A stretch of DNA of 54,902 nucleotides, taken from JANQKX01 sp039028695. Lineage in GTDB: Bacteria; Pseudomonadota; Alphaproteobacteria; Kiloniellales; Kiloniellaceae. Made by a program: the position numbers and the translations under genes. This document shows, piece by piece, positions 8,246 through 17,408 of this stretch. The stretch is from contig JBCCHN010000025.1 of assembly GCA_039028695.1 (NCBI GenBank), forward strand, positions 1 through 54,902, given 5' to 3'. Under the pieces are notes generated by a model. That model was not told the DNA's origin, searched no databases, and worked only from the letters and a program-made list of their open reading frames with translations. Position 1 is the first letter of the stretch; each line of letters opens with the position of its first letter.

Positions 8246-9844
8246 CTACGAGGTTTTCCACCAGCGCTCGATGAAGCGTGTGCCATCCAGCTCCCAATTA
8301 CCAGCCATCTCCTCTTCATGGCCAATCGAGTTGGACATGGCAAAGACGTCGTTGGCAAAGCCCCACACGACAACGCCGCCCTCATCGCTTAGGAGACGTT
8401 GCATCTCACCGTACATCTCGCCACGCTTCACGTTATCGAGTTCGGCGCGCGCTTCGAGCAGGAGCTTATTGAACTGCTCGTCCTTCCAGAAGGTGTCGTT
8501 CCAGTTGGAATCGGCGGCATAAGCGGTGGAGAACATCCAGTCAGCTGTTGGCCGACCGCCCCAGAAGCACATGCACCACGGCTTAACCATCCAGACATTG
8601 GACCAGTAGCCATCATTGGGCTCGCGCACCACATTGATGTTGATGCCGGCCTTGGCCGCCTGTTCCTTGTAGAGCACCGCAGCATCCACCGCACCGCCAA
8701 AGGCAGCATCAGCGGCAGACAGATCCAAGGGCAGGCTGTCCATCCCCGCCTGCTTCAAGTGGAACTTGGCCTTATCCGGATCATAGGTCCGTTGGACCAT
8801 GTCGCCAGCATGGAAGGGAACCGAAGGCGAGATCGGATGATCGTTGGCAACAGCACCATGTCCCTTCAAAATAGTTTTAACCAAGGCCTCACGATCGATC
8901 GCATATTTCAGGGCAAGGCGCACGTCATTGTTATCAAAGGGCGCCAAGGTGGTGTTCATGGGCATGGTATAGTGCTTAAAGCCCGTGGTCTCATTGACGC
9001 TGATGTCCGAGTTGCGGGCCATCAGATGAACCGTCTTGAGATCGCAACGATTCATTACATCGATGTCACCGGTCGTCAGCGCGGTTTGGCGGGCGTTGGC
9101 TTCGGCAATGCCAATGATTTCCACCTCTTCCACATGGGCACGACCTTCTTTCCAATAGTCGTCACGGCGCTTCAATGTCGTGCGAACACCTGGCTCGTGT
9201 TCGCCCAGAACATAACCGCCCGAGCCGATATAGTTCTGCCAATCAGCCTTGCCATCCACAGCCGGCATGATCGGGAAGTGATAGTCAACGGTGAGGTAGG
9301 GGAAGTCGGCGTTGCCGCCTTTAAGGATAAAGGTGACAGAGTTGTCGCCATCAACCACGATATCCTCGATGGGCTCCACAAGGTTCTTAACCCCGGACTT
9401 TGATTCCTCACCACGATGATGATTAAAGGACGCGATAACATCTTCAGGCGCCACATCCTTGCCGTTACTGAAGGTGATGCCTTTTCTCAGCTTAAAGGTC
9501 CATTGCTTGGCATCAGGCGAGGCTTCCCAGGATTCCGCGGCATCGCCGATCAATTCGCCGGTCGGGCTGATCTCAGTCAAATTACTATGGGTCGCAAAAC
9601 TCACGGCCTGCATATAGGTATCGGTATAGGTGGCCGGATCCAGGGTATCGGTTGTGGCACCACCGGCCAAACCAGCGACCATTTTGCCGCCCTTTTCCGG
9701 GCTGGCCGCCTTGGCCGATTGGGGGAAAAGGGTCGATCCGGCAAGAGCAGATACGCCAAGCGCTGAGGCACCTTGCAAGAAATCACGACGGGTGGGCTGC
9801 AAGCCGCCTTGGGCAGGGGTAATGAGTGAAGTCTTTCGGGACAT
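8246..9844 (-). CDS. Tat-exported peptide-type ABC transporter substrate-binding protein
   Basis: A 532-residue periplasmic binding protein of the SBP_bac_5 (dipeptide/oligopeptide/opine) family. The N-terminus carries a twin-arginine signal (TRRDFLQGASALG, hydrophobic stretch, cleavage near SAKA). The mature part has the family blocks TLDPATYTD, ESWEASPDAKQWTFKLRKG and FDNNDVRLALKYAIDRE. The ATG is preceded by AAGGAAGG. No permease or ATPase gene is next to it; the downstream genes are two hydrolases, so it probably feeds a small catabolic set and borrows a permease encoded elsewhere. It is clearly paralogous to the protein at 25.4-27 kb. Confidence 0.92.
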   Translation of the reverse strand: MSRKTSLITPAQGGLQPTRRDFLQGASALGVSALAGSTLFPQSAKAASPEKGGKMVAGLAGGATTDTLDPATYTDTYMQAVSFATHSNLTEISPTGELIGDAAESWEASPDAKQWTFKLRKGITFSNGKDVAPEDVIASFNHHRGEESKSGVKNLVEPIEDIVVDGDNSVTFILKGGNADFPYLTVDYHFPIMPAVDGKADWQNYIGSGGYVLGEHEPGVRTTLKRRDDYWKEGRAHVEEVEIIGIAEANARQTALTTGDIDVMNRCDLKTVHLMARNSDISVNETTGFKHYTMPMNTTLAPFDNNDVRLALKYAIDREALVKTILKGHGAVANDHPISPSVPFHAGDMVQRTYDPDKAKFHLKQAGMDSLPLDLSAADAAFGGAVDAAVLYKEQAAKAGININVVREPNDGYWSNVWMVKPWCMCFWGGRPTADWMFSTAYAADSNWNDTFWKDEQFNKLLLEARAELDNVKRGEMYGEMQRLLSDEGGVVVWGFANDVFAMSNSIGHEEEMAGNWELDGTRFIERWWKTS

Positions 9845-9912
9845 TTCAATCGCCTTCCTTATTTGAATGTGAGCTCTCGGCCCGCTTGGCTTTGCCTGAA
9901 GCCTGCGAAGCT

Positions 9913-9930
9913 ATCGTTAATTGATCGTTA
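9913..9930. promoter_or_regulatory. ATCGTTA direct repeat, candidate regulator site
   Basis: ATCGTTA occurs at 9913-9919 and again at 9924-9930, one helical turn apart (11 bases), about 70-90 bases upstream of the binding-protein ATG and in the divergent region shared with the XRE regulator gene. This spacing suits a protein binding one face of the helix. The assignment to that regulator is inference. Confidence 0.3.
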
Positions 9931-10036
9931 CAATGACCCATTCTACGAAAACATAAATTTCGCTCAAGTTTGCTTTTTTTCGCTACTTTGCTCTAATAGG
10001 GACTAACTAGACTAAGAATGCTGGGAAGCCTTACCC

Positions 10037-10801
10037 GTGAATCAGCAAAACCATCTTGCGGACAACCTGCGGCAGCTATGCAGCCGCGAGCCGTCCGTCT
10101 CAGAAGTATGCCGCCGAATCGGTCTAAACCGGCAACAATTCGCGCGCTATCTGAATGGACAGTCGCGACCCTCCGCCCATACCCTTTGGCGACTGGCGAG
10201 CTATTTTGACATCGCCGATTCCGACTTATTATTACCAACGGATCTTTTTACCCGTCGCTTGAACGAGCGCCAGGGCTGGAGAGAGCGGCGCGCCGAAAAG
10301 CTGACCTCGGTCTTTCCCGGCAATATTCGTCACCTACGGTTGCTGTTGGGCTGGTACCATGCTCACTATCGCTCGCCCTCCATGCCCGGCCACCTGGTCC
10401 GCGCGTTGGTGGAATTCTCCGAGGCCGACGGATTCATCCAGTCCCGCACCGCGGAACGCACGCGGCACCCACAAACCGGTTTGATCAGCGGCGCCCGGTT
10501 TTTAGGCCTGGTCTCGATGATGGAAAACGCGGTGTTTTTGGTGGAACGGGGGAGGCGCAGCAACGACGGGATTTCAGAAACCATCTTGGAGCCGGCACAC
10601 CGTGGCACGAACAATTGGCTATTCGGCACCACCCTGGCGTATTCCTGGCGCATCCGTAAGCCCTTTACCAGCCCCTGTGTTTGGAAAAAGCTGCGCCCCA
10701 CGATGGAGTTAAAAGCAGCACTGGCTGCCTGCGGTGCTTTTCCTGCAAACAGCCGGGACATCGACCCGATCGTGACACGGCATTTCGACGAGAATGCTTA
10801 A
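10037..10801 (+). CDS. XRE-type helix-turn-helix transcriptional regulator
   Basis: A 254-residue protein with an N-terminal HTH (residues about 18-55: VSEVCRRIGLNRQQFARYL, then GQSRPSAHTLWRLASYFDI) and a longer C-terminal region of unknown fold that could sense a ligand. It starts at GTG. It is divergent from the binding-protein/hydrolase genes, the usual layout for a local regulator. Its stop codon overlaps that of the convergent Rieske gene (shared TTAA). Confidence 0.8.
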   Translation: MNQQNHLADNLRQLCSREPSVSEVCRRIGLNRQQFARYLNGQSRPSAHTLWRLASYFDIADSDLLLPTDLFTRRLNERQGWRERRAEKLTSVFPGNIRHLRLLLGWYHAHYRSPSMPGHLVRALVEFSEADGFIQSRTAERTRHPQTGLISGARFLGLVSMMENAVFLVERGRRSNDGISETILEPAHRGTNNWLFGTTLAYSWRIRKPFTSPCVWKKLRPTMELKAALAACGAFPANSRDIDPIVTRHFDENA

Positions 10802-11943
10802 AGGCCCATGGCTTCGGCGTAGAGTTTCTGGAAATAGTGGACCCCATGTTCGGCGATGCCCGGCTGGTCCGGGTTCACAACAAATCGACCTTGCCGATAG
10901 CCCCGAGATTTCAATCCGATATGCACTGACTCACAAAGGGCCTCATCCTCGGGCCACAAAACGTTCCAGCGATAATCCAGCCGATCCTGGGGCACTGACT
11001 CGTCGGGCAAGGTTAAAAGCCGGGCCGACATGCGGGTGGTTTCCGCGGTCTCCGGATAAAAGCGAAAAACGGCCAACGTCCTTTCGCCCGGCAGTACGCC
11101 GAATTGATTGTTCGGCCACATGTGCCAGAAAGTAGCGGCGGTGACCGGTTCATCCTCGGCCAACCAATAGGCTTTGTTATCGGGTTTTCCGAGCTTTCCG
11201 ATGCTTTTTAGCCAACCGCCATGGGGCACACAGCCATAAGATTTTAGATCGATCAAATCAGCAAAAGCCGGATGGGCCGGCGCGCAGTGATAACACTCCA
11301 GGCAATTCTCCGCGAGCACCTTCCAATTAGCAGCCAAAGGATCGCCCTCCCAGGCATGACGGGTCGACGCCGGAGCCACCGTCAACTCTTCGATCCATGG
11401 CAAGGCCTGGCATATGTCGGCAAACAGATCCCCGGCCTGAGACTCCAAAGACGGTGCCTGCGGGTCCAAGTTCGCGAAAATAAGGCCGCAGGCTATTTCC
11501 AAGCGCAGCGGCTCTAAGTTGAAGTCAGCACGATCAAATCCCGGCAGCTTGTTCGTCGCCCGCGCGGCCACCAAAGAGCCGTCGAAGTCATAGGCCCAGG
11601 CATGATAGGGGCAAATAATGCGGCCCTTCACATTGCCCGCCCCGGAAAGCACTTGGTGCGCCCGGTGCTGACAGACATTATAGAAGCCGGCAATTTGACC
11701 ATCCCGCTGCCGGATCACGAAAACCGGTTCATCGGCAATATTGGTGCAGAGGTAGTCTCCCGGATGGGGCAGTTCGCTTTGATGGGCGATCACTTGCCAT
11801 GAGCGATAAAATATCTTTTGCTTCTCCGCTTCCAACACCGTGGGGTCATTGTAGAGGAATCCTGGCAAAGCCGGCGACGATTCCGCATCGCTGCCCAGGG
11901 GGCGAAAATCCGCCATGCGAGATTTTAGGTCTTCGAACCCCAT
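10798..11943 (-). CDS. Rieske non-heme iron oxygenase, quaternary-amine type alpha subunit
   Basis: A 381-residue ring-hydroxylating-type oxygenase. The Rieske [2Fe-2S] site is CQHRAH with the partner CPYHAW (residues about 90-115). The mononuclear iron site is in NWKVLAENCLECYHC with APAHP, where Glu of ECYH occupies the place of the bridging Asp of naphthalene dioxygenase; this Glu is a feature of the carnitine oxygenase CntA and related glycine-betaine-type enzymes. Such enzymes remove methyl groups from, or cleave, quaternary amines. No reductase partner gene is adjacent. It may end a leftward transcript that begins at the Sua5-type gene. Confidence 0.85.
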   Translation of the reverse strand: MGFEDLKSRMADFRPLGSDAESSPALPGFLYNDPTVLEAEKQKIFYRSWQVIAHQSELPHPGDYLCTNIADEPVFVIRQRDGQIAGFYNVCQHRAHQVLSGAGNVKGRIICPYHAWAYDFDGSLVAARATNKLPGFDRADFNLEPLRLEIACGLIFANLDPQAPSLESQAGDLFADICQALPWIEELTVAPASTRHAWEGDPLAANWKVLAENCLECYHCAPAHPAFADLIDLKSYGCVPHGGWLKSIGKLGKPDNKAYWLAEDEPVTAATFWHMWPNNQFGVLPGERTLAVFRFYPETAETTRMSARLLTLPDESVPQDRLDYRWNVLWPEDEALCESVHIGLKSRGYRQGRFVVNPDQPGIAEHGVHYFQKLYAEAMGL

Positions 11944-12007
11944 GGAAAACTCCCCTCATACGATGGATCATCAAGCCCCATACTTGGGAAAATTCTAATC
12001 CGGCACA

Positions 12008-13414
12008 TCAGCGCTGTCGAGCGGAGGCTGAAGGTCTATCCGTGTCCTGGCTCAAGAGCCGCGCCGTCAGCCAGAAAAAGCGCACCGCCAAGAGGCTGCC
12101 GGTTATAATCAGACCCGCCGCCATGCCCCACCAAAGGCCGGCAGCCCCCAATCCAAGAGGAAATGTCAACAAGCAGCCGCCGCCGATCCCCATGACCCAG
12201 TAGCCGAAAGCGGCTAACCAGAGGGGCGCCACCGTATCCTTCAACGCCCGCAAGGCCCGCGCCGCGATGGCCTGCAGACCATCGAACACCTGGAAGATGG
12301 CCACGATATAGAGCAGGCTGACGGCAAGTGAAAAGACCTCGCTAAAGCCGGGATCGGCAGAATCGAGGAAAAGCAGAACAATGATTTCGGGGATGCCCAG
12401 GGGCACCGCGACTAAGCAGGTAAGGATAACCACGCCCGCTGCCATTCCCAATAAACCTGATTGGCGGGCCGCCGCCGGGGAATGGCGGCCCATGCCATAG
12501 GCGACTCTAACCATCGTCGCCTCGGCAATACCGAAGGCGATCACAAAGGGAATGCCCACCCAGGCGATCAGCACCTCGTAAACCGCCAGGTTAGCTGCGC
12601 CCAGCACGCCTGAGAGGACAGAGACAGTCCCAAAGAGGCCACTTTCCAAGAACACCAACCCGGCAACGGGAAATCCCAGGCGACAGATTTCGGCACAAAT
12701 CTGGCTATCGAATCGCAACCTGCCCAGAAACAGGCCATAGCCGCGGAAAGTAGGCGTTTGGAAAGCATAGACCAATAGCGAAAAGAACATGATCCAGGAG
12801 ACGATAGTGGTCGCCAAGCCGGCGCCAAAAAGGCCAAGCTCGGGAAAACCGAACTCCCCTCGGACAAAGCCCACAGCCAAGAAGTAATTCAGGCCCACCG
12901 CGGTAACCGTAATCACCATAATCGCACCGGTTTTGGCCAAAGCGGCAACAAAGGACCGCAAGACCGAAAACCAAAGCACCGGCAGAACCGATCCGGCTAG
13001 GCCCTGGAGGTAAGGGCGGGTTAGCGCAATCACCTCTGGATCCTGGCCGGTGAGCGCCAGCAAGGGCGAGAGATTCCAGACCAAAAAAGTCGCCGGCACC
13101 CCAAAGAGAGTCGCAACGATAAAACCTTGTCGAGCACTATTGCCGGCCCTGGCTTTGTCCTCCGCCCCCTCGGCATGGGCAACCAAAACCCCCACCACGG
13201 ACAAGAGGCCCATGATCACGATAAGAATTTCGAAGGTAATGGTGCCGGAAAGCCCCGTGGCGGCCAGCTCCCGATAGCCTAAACGCCCTACTACCATCTT
13301 GGTGGTGACGAACATGGCAAACTCCGCCAAGTAAGCCGCCATCAAAGGCAAGGCGATTTTCATCAAGATGGAGAGCTCGGCCAAACGGCTGGGCAGGTAA
13401 GCTTTTGTGCTCAA
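12008..13414 (-). CDS. MATE-family multidrug/Na+ antiporter
   Basis: A 468-residue inner-membrane protein with about 12 hydrophobic segments arranged as two similar halves. The start of TM1 (ALPLMAAYLAEFAMF) and segments such as GLNYFLAVGF, GAGLATTIVSW and FGIAEATMVRVAYGMGR match the NorM branch. MATE pumps export cationic drugs or metabolites in exchange for Na+ or H+. The annotated start is TTG with no clear Shine-Dalgarno; an ATG at 13363 would still leave TM1 intact. It lies 64 bases ahead of the Rieske gene and 96 bases after the FAD-linked dehydrogenase. Confidence 0.88.
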   Translation of the reverse strand: MSTKAYLPSRLAELSILMKIALPLMAAYLAEFAMFVTTKMVVGRLGYRELAATGLSGTITFEILIVIMGLLSVVGVLVAHAEGAEDKARAGNSARQGFIVATLFGVPATFLVWNLSPLLALTGQDPEVIALTRPYLQGLAGSVLPVLWFSVLRSFVAALAKTGAIMVITVTAVGLNYFLAVGFVRGEFGFPELGLFGAGLATTIVSWIMFFSLLVYAFQTPTFRGYGLFLGRLRFDSQICAEICRLGFPVAGLVFLESGLFGTVSVLSGVLGAANLAVYEVLIAWVGIPFVIAFGIAEATMVRVAYGMGRHSPAAARQSGLLGMAAGVVILTCLVAVPLGIPEIIVLLFLDSADPGFSEVFSLAVSLLYIVAIFQVFDGLQAIAARALRALKDTVAPLWLAAFGYWVMGIGGGCLLTFPLGLGAAGLWWGMAAGLIITGSLLAVRFFWLTARLLSQDTDRPSASARQR

Positions 13415-13510
13415 GGGAGAATGTCCGCCACGAAACGCAAAGTCAGCCCTAATTGCCAGTAAACATCTCGCCTGGCTATGGGAATTTGAGGTTTTGGATC
13501 TCAGCCGAGT

Positions 13511-14986
13511 TCAGCCGGACCCAGATTCGGGCCGGGGCTTTTCAGAAGGCAAAATCACGCCCGGATTCATCAGACCATCCGGATCCAGTACATCCTTGAT
13601 CTTTTGCATGAGTGCCAGTTCCACAGGGGATTTGTACCTGATGTTTTCTCGCACCTTGAACCGGCCGATGCCATGTTCGGCGGAGATTGAGCCACCCAGA
13701 TCATGGGTTATGTCGTGCACGGAGCGATGGATCGCCGGTGCCTCAGCCCGGAACGCTTCCGCGGTCATGTCTTTGGGCTGGGTTAGATTGTAGTGAATGT
13801 TGCCATCGCCGATATGACCGAAGGGGTAAGGACGAATGCCCGGCACCAGTGCCTCGACAGCGCGGTTGGCTTGTCGAATAAAATCCGGCACCCGGCTGGT
13901 GGGTACGGAGATATCGTGCTTGATGGAAGCTCCCTCGCGAACTTGGGCTTCAACCAGAATTTCCCGCAAGCGCCAAAAAGCCCTGGCCTGTGCTTCACTG
14001 GCGGCCAGGGTGCCATCGACAATTAAGCCTTGATCCAGCCCCGCGCCCAAGGTGGCTTCTAAAGCGTCGCGAAGATTACTATCGGTACGCCCTGCCGTGG
14101 CTTCCATCAAGAGATACCACTCATGGGGCGTTGAAAGAGGATCGACAGCGCCGCTCATATGGGCAAGAGATAAGTCGATCGCCATGCGCGGTATGAGTTC
14201 ACATGCGATGAGGGCATCCCCGGTATCCCGTCGGGCCCGGGCCAGAATCTCCACCGACGCGTCCAGACTCGACAGGCCGACAAAGGCGCTGACTGACTCC
14301 AAGGGCCGCGGGAAGAGTTTCAGGGTCGCGGCCGTGATGATGCCTAGAGAGCCCTCGGACCCCAAAAAGAGATGCTTGAGATCATAGCCCGTATTGTCCT
14401 TGCGCAGCGCCCCCAAGCTGCTCCAGACAGTAGCATCCGGCAGCACCACTTCCAGGCCCAGCACCAGGTCGCGCATATTGCCGTAGCGCAGCACGTGAAT
14501 ACCGCCGGCATTGGTCGCCAGGTTGCCACCGATCTGGCAGCTCCCCTCTGCACCCAGACTCAAGGGAAAAAGCCGATCCGCGTCAGCGGCAGCTTTTTGG
14601 AGGCTCGCCAAGACGCAACCCGCCTCAACCGTTACGGCATTGTCCAGCGGATCCAAAGATCGAATGTGATCCATGCGGTGCAGGTTTAGCAAAACCGAGC
14701 GATCTTCGGCCAGAGAAAGGGCTCCGCCGACCCTACTGGTATTGCCCCCTTGGGGCACCAGGCTGACCCCATGCTCACGCGCCAGCTGAATGCAGGCCAC
14801 GACCTCATCGGTATTCGCGGGCATCACCATGAAGGGGGTCCAACCCGTCACCAGGCCCCGGCTTTCGATCAGGTAGGGCGCCAGGGCGTCCCGATCGCAT
14901 AGGACTCCTTTTGGGCCCAGGCGCCCTGAGAAGCTCTCGGATAGGGCTTGAGCTTCACTCTCGCTGATCGCTTGCTTGCCAACCTT
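13511..14986 (-). CDS. FAD-binding D-2-hydroxyacid dehydrogenase (GlcD/D2HGDH-like)
   Basis: A protein of about 490 residues with an N-terminal VAO-type FAD domain (PQGGNTSRVGGA, GAEGSCQIGGNLATNAGG, RYGNMRDLVLGLEVVLPD, GSEGSLGIITAATLKLFP) and a C-terminal FAD-oxidase domain (FGHIGDGNIHYNL and GGSISAEHGIGRFK with metal- and substrate-binding His residues). Relatives oxidise D-lactate, glycolate or D-2-hydroxyglutarate and pass electrons to the respiratory chain. The start is a GTG (first base at 14989) that overlaps the stop of the upstream Sua5-type gene by four bases, so the two genes are translationally coupled. Confidence 0.88.
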   Translation of the reverse strand, partial: KVGKQAISESEAQALSESFSGRLGPKGVLCDRDALAPYLIESRGLVTGWTPFMVMPANTDEVVACIQLAREHGVSLVPQGGNTSRVGGALSLAEDRSVLLNLHRMDHIRSLDPLDNAVTVEAGCVLASLQKAAADADRLFPLSLGAEGSCQIGGNLATNAGGIHVLRYGNMRDLVLGLEVVLPDATVWSSLGALRKDNTGYDLKHLFLGSEGSLGIITAATLKLFPRPLESVSAFVGLSSLDASVEILARARRDTGDALIACELIPRMAIDLSLAHMSGAVDPLSTPHEWYLLMEATAGRTDSNLRDALEATLGAGLDQGLIVDGTLAASEAQARAFWRLREILVEAQVREGASIKHDISVPTSRVPDFIRQANRAVEALVPGIRPYPFGHIGDGNIHYNLTQPKDMTAEAFRAEAPAIHRSVHDITHDLGGSISAEHGIGRFKVRENIRYKSPVELALMQKIKDVLDPDGLMNPGVILPSEKPRPESGSG

Positions 14987-16005
14987 CACTCCAAAACCTC
15001 GCTATCGGTTTGTGCCGCAATTCTTGGCGCCGCAGCACGGGTCAGCCGGTCATTGATGGCTTGTCCCAAACCGTGATCGGGGATGGGCATGGCCGCAATC
15101 GCGGCAAAATCATGTTGATCCAATGCATAAAGCGCTTCGAACAAACGGGCCGCCGCCTCGGTTAGGTTCCCGCTTGGGCTCAAGTTTATCGTGAGAGCCG
15201 CGCCCGCGAGCGGCTCGGGCCCAAAGGCCAAAAGGGCCTCAGTTGCACTTACGGACGTAGCCCGCAAGCGCACCGGCAAATCCGGGGCGTAGTGGCTGGC
15301 CATCAGCCCAGGCGCAAGCAGCGCCTCGCCATTTTCGAGCGCGCCTTCGCTCGACTGCGGGCCAACGAGCGGCCCAATAACAGACTCAATTGATTCAACG
15401 GCAATACCGCCCGGCCGCAACAGCCGGGCCTTTGAAGAAGTTAAATCGACCACGCTTGACTCTAAGCCCACTTGAGCAGGTCCGCCATCAAGGATAAGCG
15501 GCACCCGCGAGCCCAATGACTGTGCCACATGGTACGCGCTGGTGGGTGAAATTCGACCGGACGCGTTGGCACTGGGAGCCGCCAAGGCCAACCCGCTGTC
15601 ACGCAATAATCGCTGCCCGATTGGATGCCCTGGCACCCGCACTGCCAAACTATCCAAACCCGCCGAACACAGCGGCGAAATGGCACTAGCCCCGCGCCGA
15701 GGCAGCACGAGGGTTAGAGGGCCGGGCCAATACGCCGCAGCCAGCCGTTCCGCGCGGCCATCGAAAAAGACCTCTCGAGCTGCCGATTCCGCCTCGGCGA
15801 AATGCACAATTAAAGGATTAAAGCTTGGCCGACCCTTGGCCGCAAAGATCTTGGCAACGGCTTGGCCATTGCGAGCATCCGCGCCGAGTCCGTAAACGGT
15901 TTCGGTCGGAAAGGCCACCAACTCGCCACTTTTTAGTAAAGTGATCGCTTGGGCCAAACTGGCCTCGTCTGCCGGGTGCACGTGCTGGATTGTCGGCTCG
16001 ATCAT
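14986..16005 (-). CDS. L-threonylcarbamoyladenylate synthase, Sua5 long form
   Basis: Makes threonylcarbamoyl-AMP from threonine, bicarbonate and ATP for the t6A37 modification of ANN-decoding tRNAs. The 339-residue protein has the YrdC domain (VAFPTETVYGLGADA, KGRPSFNPLIVH, YWPGPLTLVLPR, VRVPGHP, SANASGRISPTS) plus the C-terminal Sua5 domain that sets Sua5 apart from short TsaC. The frame is open to 16206, but the family N-terminus begins at the ATG at 16005, and the extra stretch is antisense to the next gene. It is first in a leftward run with the FAD-linked dehydrogenase. Confidence 0.92.
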   Translation of the reverse strand: MIEPTIQHVHPADEASLAQAITLLKSGELVAFPTETVYGLGADARNGQAVAKIFAAKGRPSFNPLIVHFAEAESAAREVFFDGRAERLAAAYWPGPLTLVLPRRGASAISPLCSAGLDSLAVRVPGHPIGQRLLRDSGLALAAPSANASGRISPTSAYHVAQSLGSRVPLILDGGPAQVGLESSVVDLTSSKARLLRPGGIAVESIESVIGPLVGPQSSEGALENGEALLAPGLMASHYAPDLPVRLRATSVSATEALLAFGPEPLAGAALTINLSPSGNLTEAAARLFEALYALDQHDFAAIAAMPIPDHGLGQAINDRLTRAAAPRIAAQTDSEVLE

Positions 16006-16146
16006 GGGGCTATATACCCGGCGAGGATCAGGATAGCAAAGGGCGCGGTCATGGGCCAAATGGCACCCTTGACGATTGGCCTGACGCCCTGCACCAATAC
16101 CCTTTACCAAAATCGGCCACTTCATCAGACAATCCCAACATAGACC

Positions 16147-16833
16147 ATGCTGACGCCACACATCCAAGTCGGAATTCATAATCTGCCCGTCTGGCCAGAA
16201 GACCAAAGCCTTGCTCCATTAGATGAGGGGGCTGTTTTCTTCAAAACCGATTTCGCTGACCACGAGCTTTTTGCCCCGGCCCTCAAAGATGCGATTGAGC
16301 GTCTGCGCGAAGACCCGGAAGTAAAGAGCCAATATAGCCAAGCCTTAGGTGGCACAAAAATTTACCGGCTGGAACAGTGGCTGGACCCGGCGGCCCAACT
16401 GATCAATGCCCGCGCAGTGGAAGCCTTTAAGAGAGCTGTCAAAGCCGAAACCGGGGCCATCGACATGGGGTGGGCCAACCTCTATGGATATGGCGACTAT
16501 TCGGTGGCCCATGCTCACATCCGTTGCACCGGCAGCGTGGTTTATATGGTCGATGGAGGCGATCAGGATGATGACGATCAGTTTGGCGGCCGATTCTCGA
16601 TAATCGATCCTCGATTTCCCCCTTGCTGCAAGGTCGCCAGCGGTTATATGACCAATCCCTTTTGCCCAATTTTAAAGCCAGGATCGATGATTGTCTTTCC
16701 GAGCGCACTGGTCCATTCGGTCAATCCCTATCACGGCCAGCGCCCCCGCATTACCTTGGCGTGGAATATGAATGAAAAACCCTTGCAAGGGGACACGCTA
16801 TCAATGATCAACCAAGAAGCACCGCCTGCTTGA
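16147..16833 (+). CDS. Putative 2OG-Fe(II) oxygenase
   Basis: A 228-residue protein resembling the 2OG-Fe(II) oxygenase family often found in marine bacteria and phages. The likely iron ligands are a His of VAHAHIRCTGS (around residue 120) and the distal His in LVHSVNPYHG, followed by an Arg in PRITLAW that would hold 2-oxoglutarate. The acidic stretch GGDQDDDDQFGG lies in the active-site region. The substrate is unknown. It is divergent from the Sua5-type gene across 141 bases and 35 bases ahead of the SixA gene, with which it may be co-transcribed. Confidence 0.72.
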   Translation: MLTPHIQVGIHNLPVWPEDQSLAPLDEGAVFFKTDFADHELFAPALKDAIERLREDPEVKSQYSQALGGTKIYRLEQWLDPAAQLINARAVEAFKRAVKAETGAIDMGWANLYGYGDYSVAHAHIRCTGSVVYMVDGGDQDDDDQFGGRFSIIDPRFPPCCKVASGYMTNPFCPILKPGSMIVFPSALVHSVNPYHGQRPRITLAWNMNEKPLQGDTLSMINQEAPPA

Positions 16834-16868
16834 CGGTCGATTCCTGACGATCATCTCGGGTACGATTC

Positions 16869-17387
16869 ATGCGGAAACTTCTTTTCCTTCGGCACGCCAA
16901 ATCAAGCTGGAAGGAACCGATCCTGGACGATTTTGATCGGCCCTTGGCCCCGCGCGGGCGAAAGGCCGCCCCGAAAATGGCGAGCTATATGAGAAAAAAG
17001 CTGCTCGCACCTGAGCTTGTCTTGTGCTCGCGGGCCCGCCGCGCTGTTGAAACTTGGGAATTAGCATCAAAAAAGCTGCGCTTCGACGGGCAGATCTATT
17101 TCTCTCAGTCCCTGTATCACGCCGAGCCCAATGAGATTATCGCGGCAATCCGACAGGTGCCGGATAACATCGCCTGTGTTTTGATGATCGGCCACAACCC
17201 CGGCATGGAGGATGCCGCAATGGCTCTCAGCGGGCCTGGATCTAGGCCAAGCGCCAAGGAAAAGTTGGAAACAAAATTCCCCACCGCGGCTCTGGCCGAA
17301 ATCGAGTTTGAGCTGCCGGGCTGGCCGGATATCGGGTGGGGTTTGGGTCGACTGGTCAGACTGACCTATCCGAGGGATTTAGCCTAA
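16869..17387 (+). CDS. SixA-type histidine phosphatase
   Basis: A 172-residue member of the histidine phosphatase superfamily. The catalytic motif is LRHAKSSW at the N-terminus, the second active-site region is LCSRARRAVETW, and the distal catalytic His is in IGHNPGMED (around residue 108). E. coli SixA dephosphorylates phosphohistidine on signalling or phosphotransfer proteins. It converges on the ParA/CYTH-CHAD pair. The RHxK (rather than RHG) motif supports the SixA branch. Confidence 0.87.
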   Translation: MRKLLFLRHAKSSWKEPILDDFDRPLAPRGRKAAPKMASYMRKKLLAPELVLCSRARRAVETWELASKKLRFDGQIYFSQSLYHAEPNEIIAAIRQVPDNIACVLMIGHNPGMEDAAMALSGPGSRPSAKEKLETKFPTAALAEIEFELPGWPDIGWGLGRLVRLTYPRDLA

Positions 17388-17408
17388 GGGCGCGGCGAGT
17401 GAACCTGA

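Noticed and set aside
8399..9403. 334-codon rightward open frame
   Set aside because: Antisense to the Tat-exported binding protein; the translation has no recognisable domain.
16006..16206. N-terminal extension of the Sua5-type protein
   Set aside because: Not part of the family, and overlaps the start of the divergent 2OG oxygenase gene.
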